This document shows, in pieces, positions 42,683 through 51,720 of a stretch of 64,000 nt of DNA; positions within the stretch are counted from its first letter, which is position 1; each line of letters starts with the position of its first letter. The stretch spans positions 5,332,001 through 5,396,000 of the forward strand of contig JAGUCH010000004.1 in the NCBI GenBank assembly GCA_019096065.1. Reading direction: 5' to 3'. The notes beneath the pieces are model-generated. The model saw only the letters and a program-made list of their open reading frames with translations, searched no databases and was not told where the DNA came from. Source of the stretch: Paracyclopina nana. Its lineage: Eukaryota; Arthropoda; Copepoda; Cyclopoida; Cyclopettidae. A program made the translations under genes and the position numbers.

Positions 42683-44251
42683 ATGGAACCAAATCAAAGT
42701 AGATTTGTAGCAGAAGGTGGGCTGAATGCCACCTCTGCTAATTTCTTCATTGGAATCGAGGAACAGGATAATCTTGAATTGGCTCCTGTTTCTGAAGAGA
42801 GGAATATGGTAGATAGGATTAATACTATTACTCAGGATTTAGGATTAGGTGAGACTGAGAGATCATTGGCAGTGGCCATAGCAAGCTCTCTTTCTGTTAT
42901 GAATTCAAGAAAGAAGCCTGAACTTCTTGAATACAAAGCAAGGGAAGATGAGAATGTGGCTAAGATATCCTATTTCAAGCTAGTTTTAGATGGACCTAAT
43001 GCATCCATTTCTGAAATGCTAGGCAAGGAATTTGGATCACACAAATTTTCATCTAACCTTGCAAAGTTGATGACTAAGCAGCAACTGTTGGCAAAGTTGT
43101 TGAGAAAGTTTGATCAGATGGAGAATACGCCTTTAGTGAAAGCAAAGATTGAAATCATAGAGGAGGAATTGGATTCGATCAATGTATCAAGCGCGATCAT
43201 TGATCATAATGTCCAAATGGTAAAGAAAGCAAACTTGGAGTCCTCAAAATCCACCATCTTCGAGGATACCAATAATAGTGAATACATACCTTGTCCAATT
43301 CTTGGCAAAAGTAACACTATTGAGGTCAATGTCTTGAAAGCTGTCTTTGTAAACTGCAATAACATTGCATTTGGAAGTGGAAAGGCTCACAGGAAACTTT
43401 CACATTACCTCAAGGTGCTGAGATCAGCCATTCACTTGCGTTATGATACGACTGCTGCCTATAATCTAGCCAGCCACGTAATGGCTAATGATTATTTGGC
43501 CTTCACCATCTCTTCTGAGGCTGATAACTTGCCATTTTCTTCATATTGGCACAGCCTCCAGATCATAAACAAAAGCTCCAATGATTCGTCCATTTGTGAA
43601 AAGGAGATTAGGGAACTGCTTTCTACTCCTCCTAAAAACTTTGGCTCTGTATGTCTCAAATTGTACAACTTGGTCAGGGAGAAATGCTCCCATATGGAAT
43701 CAAGTGAGAAATCAATCATGGTGCAAATTGAGGCTAGGACTCATGTTTTTACTTTGATCAAGACTTTTTGGCCTGCTTTCTTCGCTTCAATCCAGCAAAA
43801 TTATGAGAAAGCTGTATCCTCCGCAAAGAGCTCAGGCGCAAGTGGAGTTCAAAGCTTTCCAATGTTGGTTGCAATTGCATCAAAGGCCCTTGGGAATTGT
43901 CCACCAGTTGTTCTCCAAAAGCCCATGATAATGTCTGCAGAAATCTCTGAAATATCAGAGGAATCTGTGGATATTCATGCCTATCAAGCTCGCTCAATGG
44001 GCCAAAATAGGCAGCCTTCCCAGGGGAATGCTCCTAAATTTCACTACGTAAAGGAGCTAAGAGGTCGATGCTTTCTATGCACTTCTCCAAATCATGTAAT
44101 TAGAGAGTGCAATGTCTACTCTAATAAGAACATGGCTGCAAATGCATGCTCAAAATGTAATGGATACCATCAGGAGGTATGCCAAAATGTAAGGCCTACA
44201 AATATGATGGCAATTGAGCAGGATCCCAAGGGATCAAATGTTCAAGATTGA
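42683..44251 (+). CDS. gag: Retroelement Gag
   Basis: 522 residues from ATG 42683 to a TGA at 44249-44251. The C-terminal region has a canonical CCHC knuckle (CFLCTSPNHVIREC) and a second shorter one (CSKCNGYHQEVC), the nucleocapsid hallmark; the preceding ~450 residues would be matrix and capsid but I see no recognisable domain. It packages the RNA genome and forms the particle. The frame continues without another stop directly into pol, so a fraction of ribosomes reading through the UGA would make Gag-Pol. Confidence 0.88.
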   Translation: MEPNQSRFVAEGGLNATSANFFIGIEEQDNLELAPVSEERNMVDRINTITQDLGLGETERSLAVAIASSLSVMNSRKKPELLEYKAREDENVAKISYFKLVLDGPNASISEMLGKEFGSHKFSSNLAKLMTKQQLLAKLLRKFDQMENTPLVKAKIEIIEEELDSINVSSAIIDHNVQMVKKANLESSKSTIFEDTNNSEYIPCPILGKSNTIEVNVLKAVFVNCNNIAFGSGKAHRKLSHYLKVLRSAIHLRYDTTAAYNLASHVMANDYLAFTISSEADNLPFSSYWHSLQIINKSSNDSSICEKEIRELLSTPPKNFGSVCLKLYNLVREKCSHMESSEKSIMVQIEARTHVFTLIKTFWPAFFASIQQNYEKAVSSAKSSGASGVQSFPMLVAIASKALGNCPPVVLQKPMIMSAEISEISEESVDIHAYQARSMGQNRQPSQGNAPKFHYVKELRGRCFLCTSPNHVIRECNVYSNKNMAANACSKCNGYHQEVCQNVRPTNMMAIEQDPKGSNVQD

Positions 44252-44254
44252 CGG
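44249..44254 (+). promoter_or_regulatory. Gag-Pol stop-codon readthrough site (UGA CGG)
   Basis: gag and pol are in one frame separated by a single UGA followed by CGG. UGA-CGG is an established type II readthrough context (for example tobacco rattle virus), usually helped by a 3' RNA structure. No frameshift is needed. The codons from 44252 to the pol frame are all open. Confidence 0.75.
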
Positions 44255-47200
44255 TATAATGGTCACCAGGGTAAGGACTTGCTGAATCTGTGCCCAGATT
44301 CTGCTCAGGTAGGATACCTGCCTCAAAAGGTATTAAATAGAAGCTCTGATCCTCGTGTAACAGGAGTAGAAGAATTTAATGATGTCTCTTCAATTGACAT
44401 AAAAGTTCTAACCCTAGTTGAGGATGACAGTGAATCCCTGTGTGACCCTGTAATCGATACATCCAGTAGCTTGCATGATTTGTATAAAGAATTTCTTGAG
44501 GCTGAAAGCCAGACTGAATCTGACTATGAAGAAAGTCAGTCGATTGAAGATAATTTGCCTAGAGGTCCCATGAGACCTGAGCAAAATGTGAATAAGGATC
44601 TTGCTATAGATCAGCTCCAATTAGAAGCCTGTCTTAGAAGTCCGGATGGATCTAAGGAGGCCCGAAATTTGCCAGCAGCAAATTTTTCTCTTGGCGGTCC
44701 CAAGGGTAATGAGATGAATACTACTTTGCCAGCAGCAAATGAGTATGTGGACCCTGATGGTCTTAGGAAAGGTGTTGAAGACATCTTGTGCAGACATAAT
44801 GTCACCCATGATCAGTATGAGACTGATGCTAGCAGCTCTGATTACAGTTGGAAAGAAAGCTCCAATTTTGTAACAATGGGAGCATTGTTCAGTAGGGAAA
44901 TTGAGAAATTTGCGTGTAATTTGTTTACCGAAAGGGGATTTCTACTTTCCATTATTTTTGTCTTGATAGGGGCTCTGTCCATTGGATATGGACAGGATCC
45001 TTGGAAGTACTTGGCACTTGTCTTGATGACAATTGCAGGATTTCGTGTTTGGAAAATAAAAATCAAGAGAAAGCCTAAAAGGAAGAGGCTTACTATTGAT
45101 GGGAAAAATCTATTGCTGAAGAGGTTCATCCACCATCTACCTACCATAAATAAGGTAGATATGCTGGACAAAAATGCTGTAAAACTCAAATACAGCAATT
45201 TGAAGATTCCTGATCGGACAGTAACGACTGAGATCAGAGGAAAGCGACGATCACTAAAAGTCTCTTCAGGGAAAGTGACAGCACCTAATGAACTCCCAAT
45301 CCCTTTGACAGCTGACAGAATCACTATAGATGTGAGACTTCCCAGTGATTTAATGACTTGTGGCCTCATTGATTTAGGGGCTAACTCTTCAAGCATTGAA
45401 AAATCACTGGTGGATGACATTGAAAGAAGATTAGGTCATAGGCTTCCAACTCTTGATAAGACTTTTAGATGCAATGTATTTGGCTCTGACAGTCCAACTC
45501 CACCTATGAAGGTTGTGTTGCTTGATTTGCAACTTGGAAATAAGGTACCAATTTGTAATGTCCCAATGCTAGTTACTGAGACTAAGCAAAATGTACCTAT
45601 GATCCTGGGCCAGAACGTGCTGCTTTCCAAAAGAATGGTATTGGACCAGTCACCAAATGAAGTCTTCATTGGGTTCCGATCCCAAGGGACTACATGTCAA
45701 GTCAAGGCTTACCTTTCAAAAAATGAAGTTTTGCCAGCTAGATTGGAGCAAAATTTAATGTTGCTCCCATCTGAAAGCAGAACTGTCCCTATGAAGATTA
45801 GCGGCCTTCCATCAGTCCCACATAATTTAAAAGGATTAGATTGCCTAATCTTGCCTTCTTCTTATGGGGAGGACCTGGTTATGAGCACGGTTACAGTGGT
45901 CAGTAGAAATAATAATGTACTGGTCAATCTTCACAACAAATCTCGAGAACCAATCTGCTTGCCAGAAAATTCAGAGCCAGCAGAGGTCCAATTTGTAGGC
46001 GACTTTGACAAGTTTGCAGAAAAACATACCTTAGCTCCTAATCTTGATAGCATGAAAGCCATACATCAAGTTCCATTTTCTCACCTCACATGCATGTGCC
46101 ATGTTAGAAAGGAGCATGCTTCAATCACAAAGGCTTTTTTCTGCGATTCATATGGCACCACCCACTTTGCTGAATCAGGAGCTAAAAATTTTGAGGACTG
46201 GACTCCAGAAAAATCTCCTGTCGTATTGATAAACAATGACCTTTTCTTTTATGAAAGTAAGGCAAACTTGTTCAAGATTTCCGAGGACTATTTGAAAACA
46301 TACCTTGGTAAACTTCCACAGGGAGCTGTACGGAAAAAGATATCTTTTGTCATACCCCACAATGAGGTCCTCGATTTGAGCATGATAAAGATTATTGCCC
46401 TTGTTTTCCAAATATGGGAAAATGTGGACATAATTTACTTCAAAACTGGAGACTGCACAAAGTGTGCTTCAATTGCTACAGATGATCTAACTGAACTCAT
46501 CATGGAAACTGATACTACTAAAATTCATGTCTCCACAGGGGGGACTCAGTTACCAGATTTTACCATGAGAAGTGTTAAAGGGAAAGCACCTAGGTACTAT
46601 ATGATGGACGACAGCTCAGCCATGATTTTTCAGAATCAAGGCAAACTAATGGTCATTGTACACATGGGCCGACTTTATCACAGATACAATGTGACTCTTC
46701 GTTCTTTAATCCACAAGGTTTTGTATCAGTTGGCTATTCATAGACCACACCAGCAATTGGTTCTATCAATTGATACATCCGATTTCAAAGGAAAGCATGC
46801 TCAGGATGCTGCTAGAACAGTTGTCAACTTTCATGGTTGGACACAAAGGCCTGGATTAGAAATTAAGACTTTAAAGCCCCAACTAAAGAATCTTGCATTT
46901 TACATACCTACTTGCAACTGCACAGCATGTCGCAAGATTCAACACGGAGAGCTTTGTAAAGTAGCGAAAGATTATGTTATCTTTGATGGCGATATGTCTA
47001 AAGAGAAAAAGGAAACTGGTCTGAAAATAAATCTTCTTAGGCATAACATGCCAAAGAGATCAGTTACATTGCAACAAGGCGCTAGTGTATTAACAAACAT
47101 GTTTTTCATGTCAACCTCTTTGGTAGCAAATAACAATAGCATTGAGCAGGATGATTGGGAAAAGCTTTCCCTGAAAAGTGTTCAAAAGGATCTTATTGAA

Positions 47201-50200
47201 TTTCCAACCCAAATCGACACTGAGGCGCTGATAACTTCTAGGTACAAGTTCACGCCCTGGCGTGATAATTACCCTGAAGAGAATCTGCCAGTTGACCATA
47301 GGGAAAGGATATGCAAACTTTTTGATAAGTATAATGATTTATTAACTGCTCAGCCAAATGCTTGGAGATATTTGAACACAGAGCCTATGGATGTTTTCCA
47401 TACAATGAAAGAACCTTACTATGCTCCAGCATTCTCTTCAAGTGCTCTTTCAAATAGAATACTAGATGAAAAGATAATATCATTGCTTGATAATGACCTG
47501 ATTGTGCCAATCGATGTCCATGCATCCCCTTATCTGACTAACATATCTCGAGCCTTTATTGTAAACCACAATAGCAATGCTAAGACAGATCCTGGGTTTA
47601 AAAACAGGATATCAGATCCCAAAGAGCAAGGATCTGGAAATTTATTTAGAATAGTGATTGATTATAGGCATTGTAATAGGTACATAAAGAAATCACATCT
47701 TGACTCATTCATTACTAACGTTGATGAGTCACTTTCTAAATTGGCCCATGGGAAATACTTGATAAAGCTGGACCTCAAGTCTGCCTATAGGACATTACCT
47801 ATAACTCTTGCAGCCCAGCATTACTTTGCGTTTGCTCCAAGTAACAGCAACCTTTTCCCATTTCAAGTATTTGCCTTTCATAGTGTTCCAGATGGAAGTA
47901 GCATTGCAGTTGGCGAATTTTCAAGCCGAATATCTAAAGCATGTGCTGGGCTAAATGTCTCAGTATTTCTTGATGATATTTGTTGGAGTGCTCCTACAAA
48001 GGAAGAAGCTTTAGACATTCTTGAGCAAGTTTTCGATAGGCTGCAAAAACTAAATGCATTGGTATCTTTGCCAAAATTAGAATTGTTCTCGCCAAAAACT
48101 GAAATACTAGGTTGGGAGCTTACTCCATCAGATCATGGGACCAAAATCGAAATCCCTGAGAAAAGGCTAGTCAATTTCCGCAAATTTGAGATACCAAATT
48201 CAAAGAAAGCATTGATGACACTTCTGGGATGTCTCAACTTTATCTCGAGCAATATCCCTGGGTTATATGCAAGGATAGGTCCACTTGTTGACTTGCTAAA
48301 ATCTACAAATAGGAAGGACTTTTCCCTGAACGATGTGCAAATCAAAGCATTCAATAATATTATGGTCTTGCTCGATCAAGCGCAGACTACTTACATTATG
48401 GACCCCAACAAACCTATTATGTTAGAATCAGATAGTAGCTGCTTTGCATGTGGAAGCGTACTCTTCCAAGTAAATCCAGACACCCATGAGAGAATGCCCA
48501 TCAGGTTCTTCTCAAAACGGTTTCCCCAAATAGTAATCGCTCACAAATCATCAGTTTTCAAGGAACTACTTGGCATATACATGTCAGTAAAGGCTTTTAA
48601 ATACTTCCTTCATAACAGCATCAAAACAGTTATTATTACTGATCTAAGTGCAGCAATATGCATGGTTAGCAGTTCATATGATTGTGAGGATCCTGATATA
48701 ACCAGGCTGTCACATAGGCTGTATTCTTTACCCTTTATATGGCAAATGAGACACACGGCTTCAAAAAATATAGTCATGGCAGATTGCTTAAGTAGGTTAG
48801 CTAATCATGGCTTGAAAAGAAGTGGTTTGCCGTTTCTGTCTAAAGACGAAATGAAGCAATATTTGGAAATGAACAATATACCTGCAAACTTTGAGAAATT
48901 CAATTCTGAGTTCACAATTCAAGAATTAGCAGATCATGTGAGAAGCACAATTAACAATGATCCAAAATTGAGCACTAAGATTAGAACAAAAAGATTAAAA
49001 GGTTTAGATGATGCAATAGATGACTATTGGGGCAGCATTCATCTACCAAATGGCAGCGATGAATCGTCAACTCTCCATAAAAGAGTAGAGCAGTTAACAA
49101 ACAATGATGATTTTTCCATCCCCTTTGTAACTCCAGCTTCTAGCACTTTACCAGTCATGCCAGCCATAAATGCGGTAAAGCTATCTCCTCCAGGATCGAT
49201 AAAAAGCCTTGACATTCCTTACTTGATTAGTCTGCAACAAAAGGATGATTTTTGTGCTAAAATCATCAATACTTTTCAAATTAGGAGCATTGACAAAATC
49301 CCCAAGTCGCTTTTAAAACGATATAGGGTATGTGATTCTGCTCTTTTGCTAGCAAGGAAGTCAAAATCTAAGCCATTTGAGCCTGGTAACCTTCGAATAG
49401 TTATTCCAGAAAGTGCGATCTTAGAAATCCTTTGTTACATCCATCTTTCTACTGGACACAGTGGGCAGAATCTGCTGAGGAAAATTTTCTCAATTAATTT
49501 TTGTAGCCAAGCCTCTGTTACAACTTATGCAAAAATAATCTGCAATAACTGTAAAGCTTGCCTTCTATATGAAGTAAATAAGGAAACCTTTGTGAAACCA
49601 GGGAGGCTTCCCAGGGCTAGTTCCCCTGGTGAAATCTTTTACATGGATTTGGTGGTGTTCCCACAAGGAATGATGAATTCAACAATCTATAACTGCTGCT
49701 TGGGAGTTCAAGATAGTTATTCATCATACCTTTTCATGTTTCCACTCAAAGATAAAACATCAGACCAGGTAATTTTGAACCTGAAGAAGTTATTTTCTTT
49801 AGTTGGGACACCTCAATCAATTTTATTTGACAATGGCCCAGAATTTGCTGCTAAGGCTACAAAGCAATTTTTAACAAATTATGGAGTAAGTAATATTGTA
49901 TACTCAAGCCCATACCATAGTACATCAAATTCAAAAATTGAAAGGGCCTTCAAAAGCATCCAAAGGATTCTTCACTTGAACAAAGAAACATTTAGAAGGA
50001 GAAACTTATTTGAGGTACTCTACTTATCATTAAACCAATTGAACAATAGGCCACTTCTTAGGCTAACTGAAAACAATAGTAATGAGTTGGTAACTCCTCA
50101 TGCATTATTTTTTGGGAAAAGACCTCAGCATAGCATTCTTAGCTCTTGGATTAATGAAATGGATGATCTTTCTCAGGCTGCTTACAGGGAAAAGTATAAT

Positions 50201-51649
50201 GAAATTATTAAGGAATATGAAGAGAGAGAAACCACAAAGCACAAGCTTAAAATTAGTGCTTTAACCCTCTCTGCTCCGCTTAAAGCTGGGGACCTTGTTT
50301 TCATCAAAAGTCATCCCAGAATTAAACATACTCCTAATTACAAACGTGCAATTTATACTATACAAAAAATTGGCAAAGCAAAAGCACTTGTGTCAAATGT
50401 CTCCAACAAAAAGGACAACTTTTGGATCTCTTTGACTGATGTAAAAAGATATAAGCAGGACTTACTGATAAATAACCTGCCAGATGACTATAAAATCCTT
50501 ATGGGTCATGGCAGATCAAAGCAGGAATTGCTAAATTCCAAGCATGGGAAAACTCCTAGTTTGGTTGCTGATAAGCCTTTTGAAAAGAACATTTACAACC
50601 TTCGAAATAGACTAGCTCCTAAATCGAAAGCTTCAGCTCCTGCTCTGATATTACATCATTCAGAATCATCTTCTAATGCTCCCACTATATCAGACAATAG
50701 TTCAGATGATGTCAACTCCATCCATTTGATACCAAAAGCTGAGGGTGTAACTCAAAAGGTTGATCCACCTAAGAAACCTGAAACACCTTTGCTAGACTTG
50801 GCTTCAAAAATAGGGAGATCAATTCATCCACTTGCATCACTTGGTGCTATTCCAAAACAACGGCAAGCAATTTCCCAAATAGTATTCAAGGAGAAAAAGG
50901 CCTTTCATAAGCAACAATCCCTGTTCGACAAACTTTCAAAGTTTGGGGCCAGTATGGTGGATAGAACTCAAGCTTTCATTAGTGGAGAAAAGTATGGAGG
51001 AAAAGTCTTACCCCCTCCACCAAAACAGGTATTTGGACAGAGAAGGCACTCCATTGATTCCCCTGTTTCATACAGAAAACTAGCTTCTCAGATCCCTCCA
51101 ACAACTCCTGGAAAGCCAAAGTTGGCTTCAACTCCAACTAAGGAAATTTTCTATACACCTGTTGGTCAAAGAGGTGGTGACGATTCCTATATCACCAAGC
51201 CTTTTGAAAAAGGATTGTACAGATTAAAAAGTCCTTCACCTCCTTCTGTGAGTCCATCACCACCATCTTCACCAAATGAGTCATTCCAAAGTGCTGCAGA
51301 TTCAGCTTCTCCAAAACATGCTGATTCTGAATTTAGCCTGTCCAAATTACAAGGATTACAATTAGAATCTGATTCTATAACTCCTCGTAAATCCCCATTG
51401 CTTGATTCATCACTAGGGCTAGATCTATCCCAATTTCAAGGTCTAAAGTTGAGTCCTTCTGCTAAGCCTACATTTGCAAAGACACCTAGCAAGAGTAGCC
51501 CAACTCAAGCATTAGAACCTGATAGCAAACAAGTGAAAAAGAAGTCAAAAAATGTAAAAACGGGTATGGACATTAAAGAACCTCTCAAGCCATCCAGACC
51601 TAAGAGAGATTCAAAGCCTCCTGACAGATATGGAGACTGGTCAACATAA
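44252..51649 (+). CDS. pol: Retroelement Pol (PR, RT, RNase H, IN) with unusual extra regions
   Basis: 2,465 residues after the gag UGA, with no start of its own needed. In order: an acidic region; two hydrophobic segments followed by a basic patch (about 44935-45090); aspartic protease (LIDLGANSS at ~45365, MILGQNVL at ~45600); ~500 unrecognised residues with a CNCTACRK Cys cluster (~46914); RT (FRIVIDYRHCN ~47645, KLDLKSAY, FLDD ~47967); RNase H (ESDSS ~48425, KELLGIY, TDLSA, ADCLSR ~48780); integrase with HHCC (HLSTGH ~49441, CNNCKAC ~49541) and the triad D ~49644, D ~49829, E ~49940 (D-D36-E by my count); and a ~500-residue Pro/Ser-rich tail with two PFEK-x-x-YxLR/K-type repeats. Usual gypsy Pol is about 1,000-1,200 residues, so this is twice the size. 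Confidence 0.9.
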   Translation, partial: RYNGHQGKDLLNLCPDSAQVGYLPQKVLNRSSDPRVTGVEEFNDVSSIDIKVLTLVEDDSESLCDPVIDTSSSLHDLYKEFLEAESQTESDYEESQSIEDNLPRGPMRPEQNVNKDLAIDQLQLEACLRSPDGSKEARNLPAANFSLGGPKGNEMNTTLPAANEYVDPDGLRKGVEDILCRHNVTHDQYETDASSSDYSWKESSNFVTMGALFSREIEKFACNLFTERGFLLSIIFVLIGALSIGYGQDPWKYLALVLMTIAGFRVWKIKIKRKPKRKRLTIDGKNLLLKRFIHHLPTINKVDMLDKNAVKLKYSNLKIPDRTVTTEIRGKRRSLKVSSGKVTAPNELPIPLTADRITIDVRLPSDLMTCGLIDLGANSSSIEKSLVDDIERRLGHRLPTLDKTFRCNVFGSDSPTPPMKVVLLDLQLGNKVPICNVPMLVTETKQNVPMILGQNVLLSKRMVLDQSPNEVFIGFRSQGTTCQVKAYLSKNEVLPARLEQNLMLLPSESRTVPMKISGLPSVPHNLKGLDCLILPSSYGEDLVMSTVTVVSRNNNVLVNLHNKSREPICLPENSEPAEVQFVGDFDKFAEKHTLAPNLDSMKAIHQVPFSHLTCMCHVRKEHASITKAFFCDSYGTTHFAESGAKNFEDWTPEKSPVVLINNDLFFYESKANLFKISEDYLKTYLGKLPQGAVRKKISFVIPHNEVLDLSMIKIIALVFQIWENVDIIYFKTGDCTKCASIATDDLTELIMETDTTKIHVSTGGTQLPDFTMRSVKGKAPRYYMMDDSSAMIFQNQGKLMVIVHMGRLYHRYNVTLRSLIHKVLYQLAIHRPHQQLVLSIDTSDFKGKHAQDAARTVVNFHGWTQRPGLEIKTLKPQLKNLAFYIPTCNCTACRKIQHGELCKVAKDYVIFDGDMSKEKKETGLKINLLRHNMPKRSVTLQQGASVLTNMFFMSTSLVANNNSIEQDDWEKLSLKSVQKDLIEFPTQIDTEALITSRYKFTPWRDNYPEENLPVDHRERICKLFDKYNDLLTAQPNAWRYLNTEPMDVFHTMKEPYYAPAFSSSALSNRILDEKIISLLDNDLIVPIDVHASPYLTNISRAFIVNHNSNAKTDPGFKNRISDPKEQGSGNLFRIVIDYRHCNRYIKKSHLDSFITNVDESLSKLAHGKYLIKLDLKSAYRTLPITLAAQHYFAFAPSNSNLFPFQVFAFHSVPDGSSIAVGEFSSRISKACAGLNVSVFLDDICWSAPTKEEALDILEQVFDRLQKLNALVSLPKLELFSPKTEILGWELTPSDHGTKIEIPEKRLVNFRKFEIPNSKKALMTLLGCLNFISSNIPGLYARIGPLVDLLKSTNRKDFSLNDVQIKAFNNIMVLLDQAQTTYIMDPNKPIMLESDSSCFACGSVLFQVNPDTHERMPIRFFSKRFPQIVIAHKSSVFKELLGIYMSVKAFKYFLHNSIKTVIITDLSAAICMVSSSYDCEDPDITRLSHRLYSLPFIWQMRHTASKNIVMADCLSRLANHGLKRSGLPFLSKDEMKQYLEMNNIPANFEKFNSEFTIQELADHVRSTINNDPKLSTKIRTKRLKGLDDAIDDYWGSIHLPNGSDESSTLHKRVEQLTNNDDFSIPFVTPASSTLPVMPAINAVKLSPPGSIKSLDIPYLISLQQKDDFCAKIINTFQIRSIDKIPKSLLKRYRVCDSALLLARKSKSKPFEPGNLRIVIPESAILEILCYIHLSTGHSGQNLLRKIFSINFCSQASVTTYAKIICNNCKACLLYEVNKETFVKPGRLPRASSPGEIFYMDLVVFPQGMMNSTIYNCCLGVQDSYSSYLFMFPLKDKTSDQVILNLKKLFSLVGTPQSILFDNGPEFAAKATKQFLTNYGVSNIVYSSPYHSTSNSKIERAFKSIQRILHLNKETFRRRNLFEVLYLSLNQLNNRPLLRLTENNSNELVTPHALFFGKRPQHSILSSWINEMDDLSQAAYREKYNEIIKEYEERETTKHKLKISALTLSAPLKAGDLVFIKSHPRIKHTPNYKRAIYTIQKIGKAKALVSNVSNKKDNFWISLTDVKRYKQDLLINNLPDDYKILMGHGRSKQELLNSKHGKTPSLVADKPFEKNIYNLRNRLAPKSKASAPALILHHSESSSNAPTISDNSSDDVNSIHLIPKAEGVTQKVDPPKKPETPLLDLASKIGRSIHPLASLGAIPKQRQAISQIVFKEKKAFHKQQSLFDKLSKFGASMVDRTQAFISGEKYGGKVLPPPPKQVFGQRRHSIDSPVSYRKLASQIPPTTPGKPKLASTPTKEIFYTPVGQRGGDDSYITKPFEKGLYRLKSPSPPSVSPSPPSSPNESFQSAADSASPKHADSEFSLSKLQGLQLESDSITPRKSPLLDSSLGLDLSQFQGLKLSPSAKPTFAKTPSKSSPTQALEPDSKQVKKKSKNVKTGMDIKEPLKPSRPKRDSKPPDRYGDWST

Positions 51650-51720
51650 ATTACACAAAATAACGAAATGGTAGCTGGATCATGATGCATTTTGCAGTAA
51701 AAGCATAGGCATTACAATGA

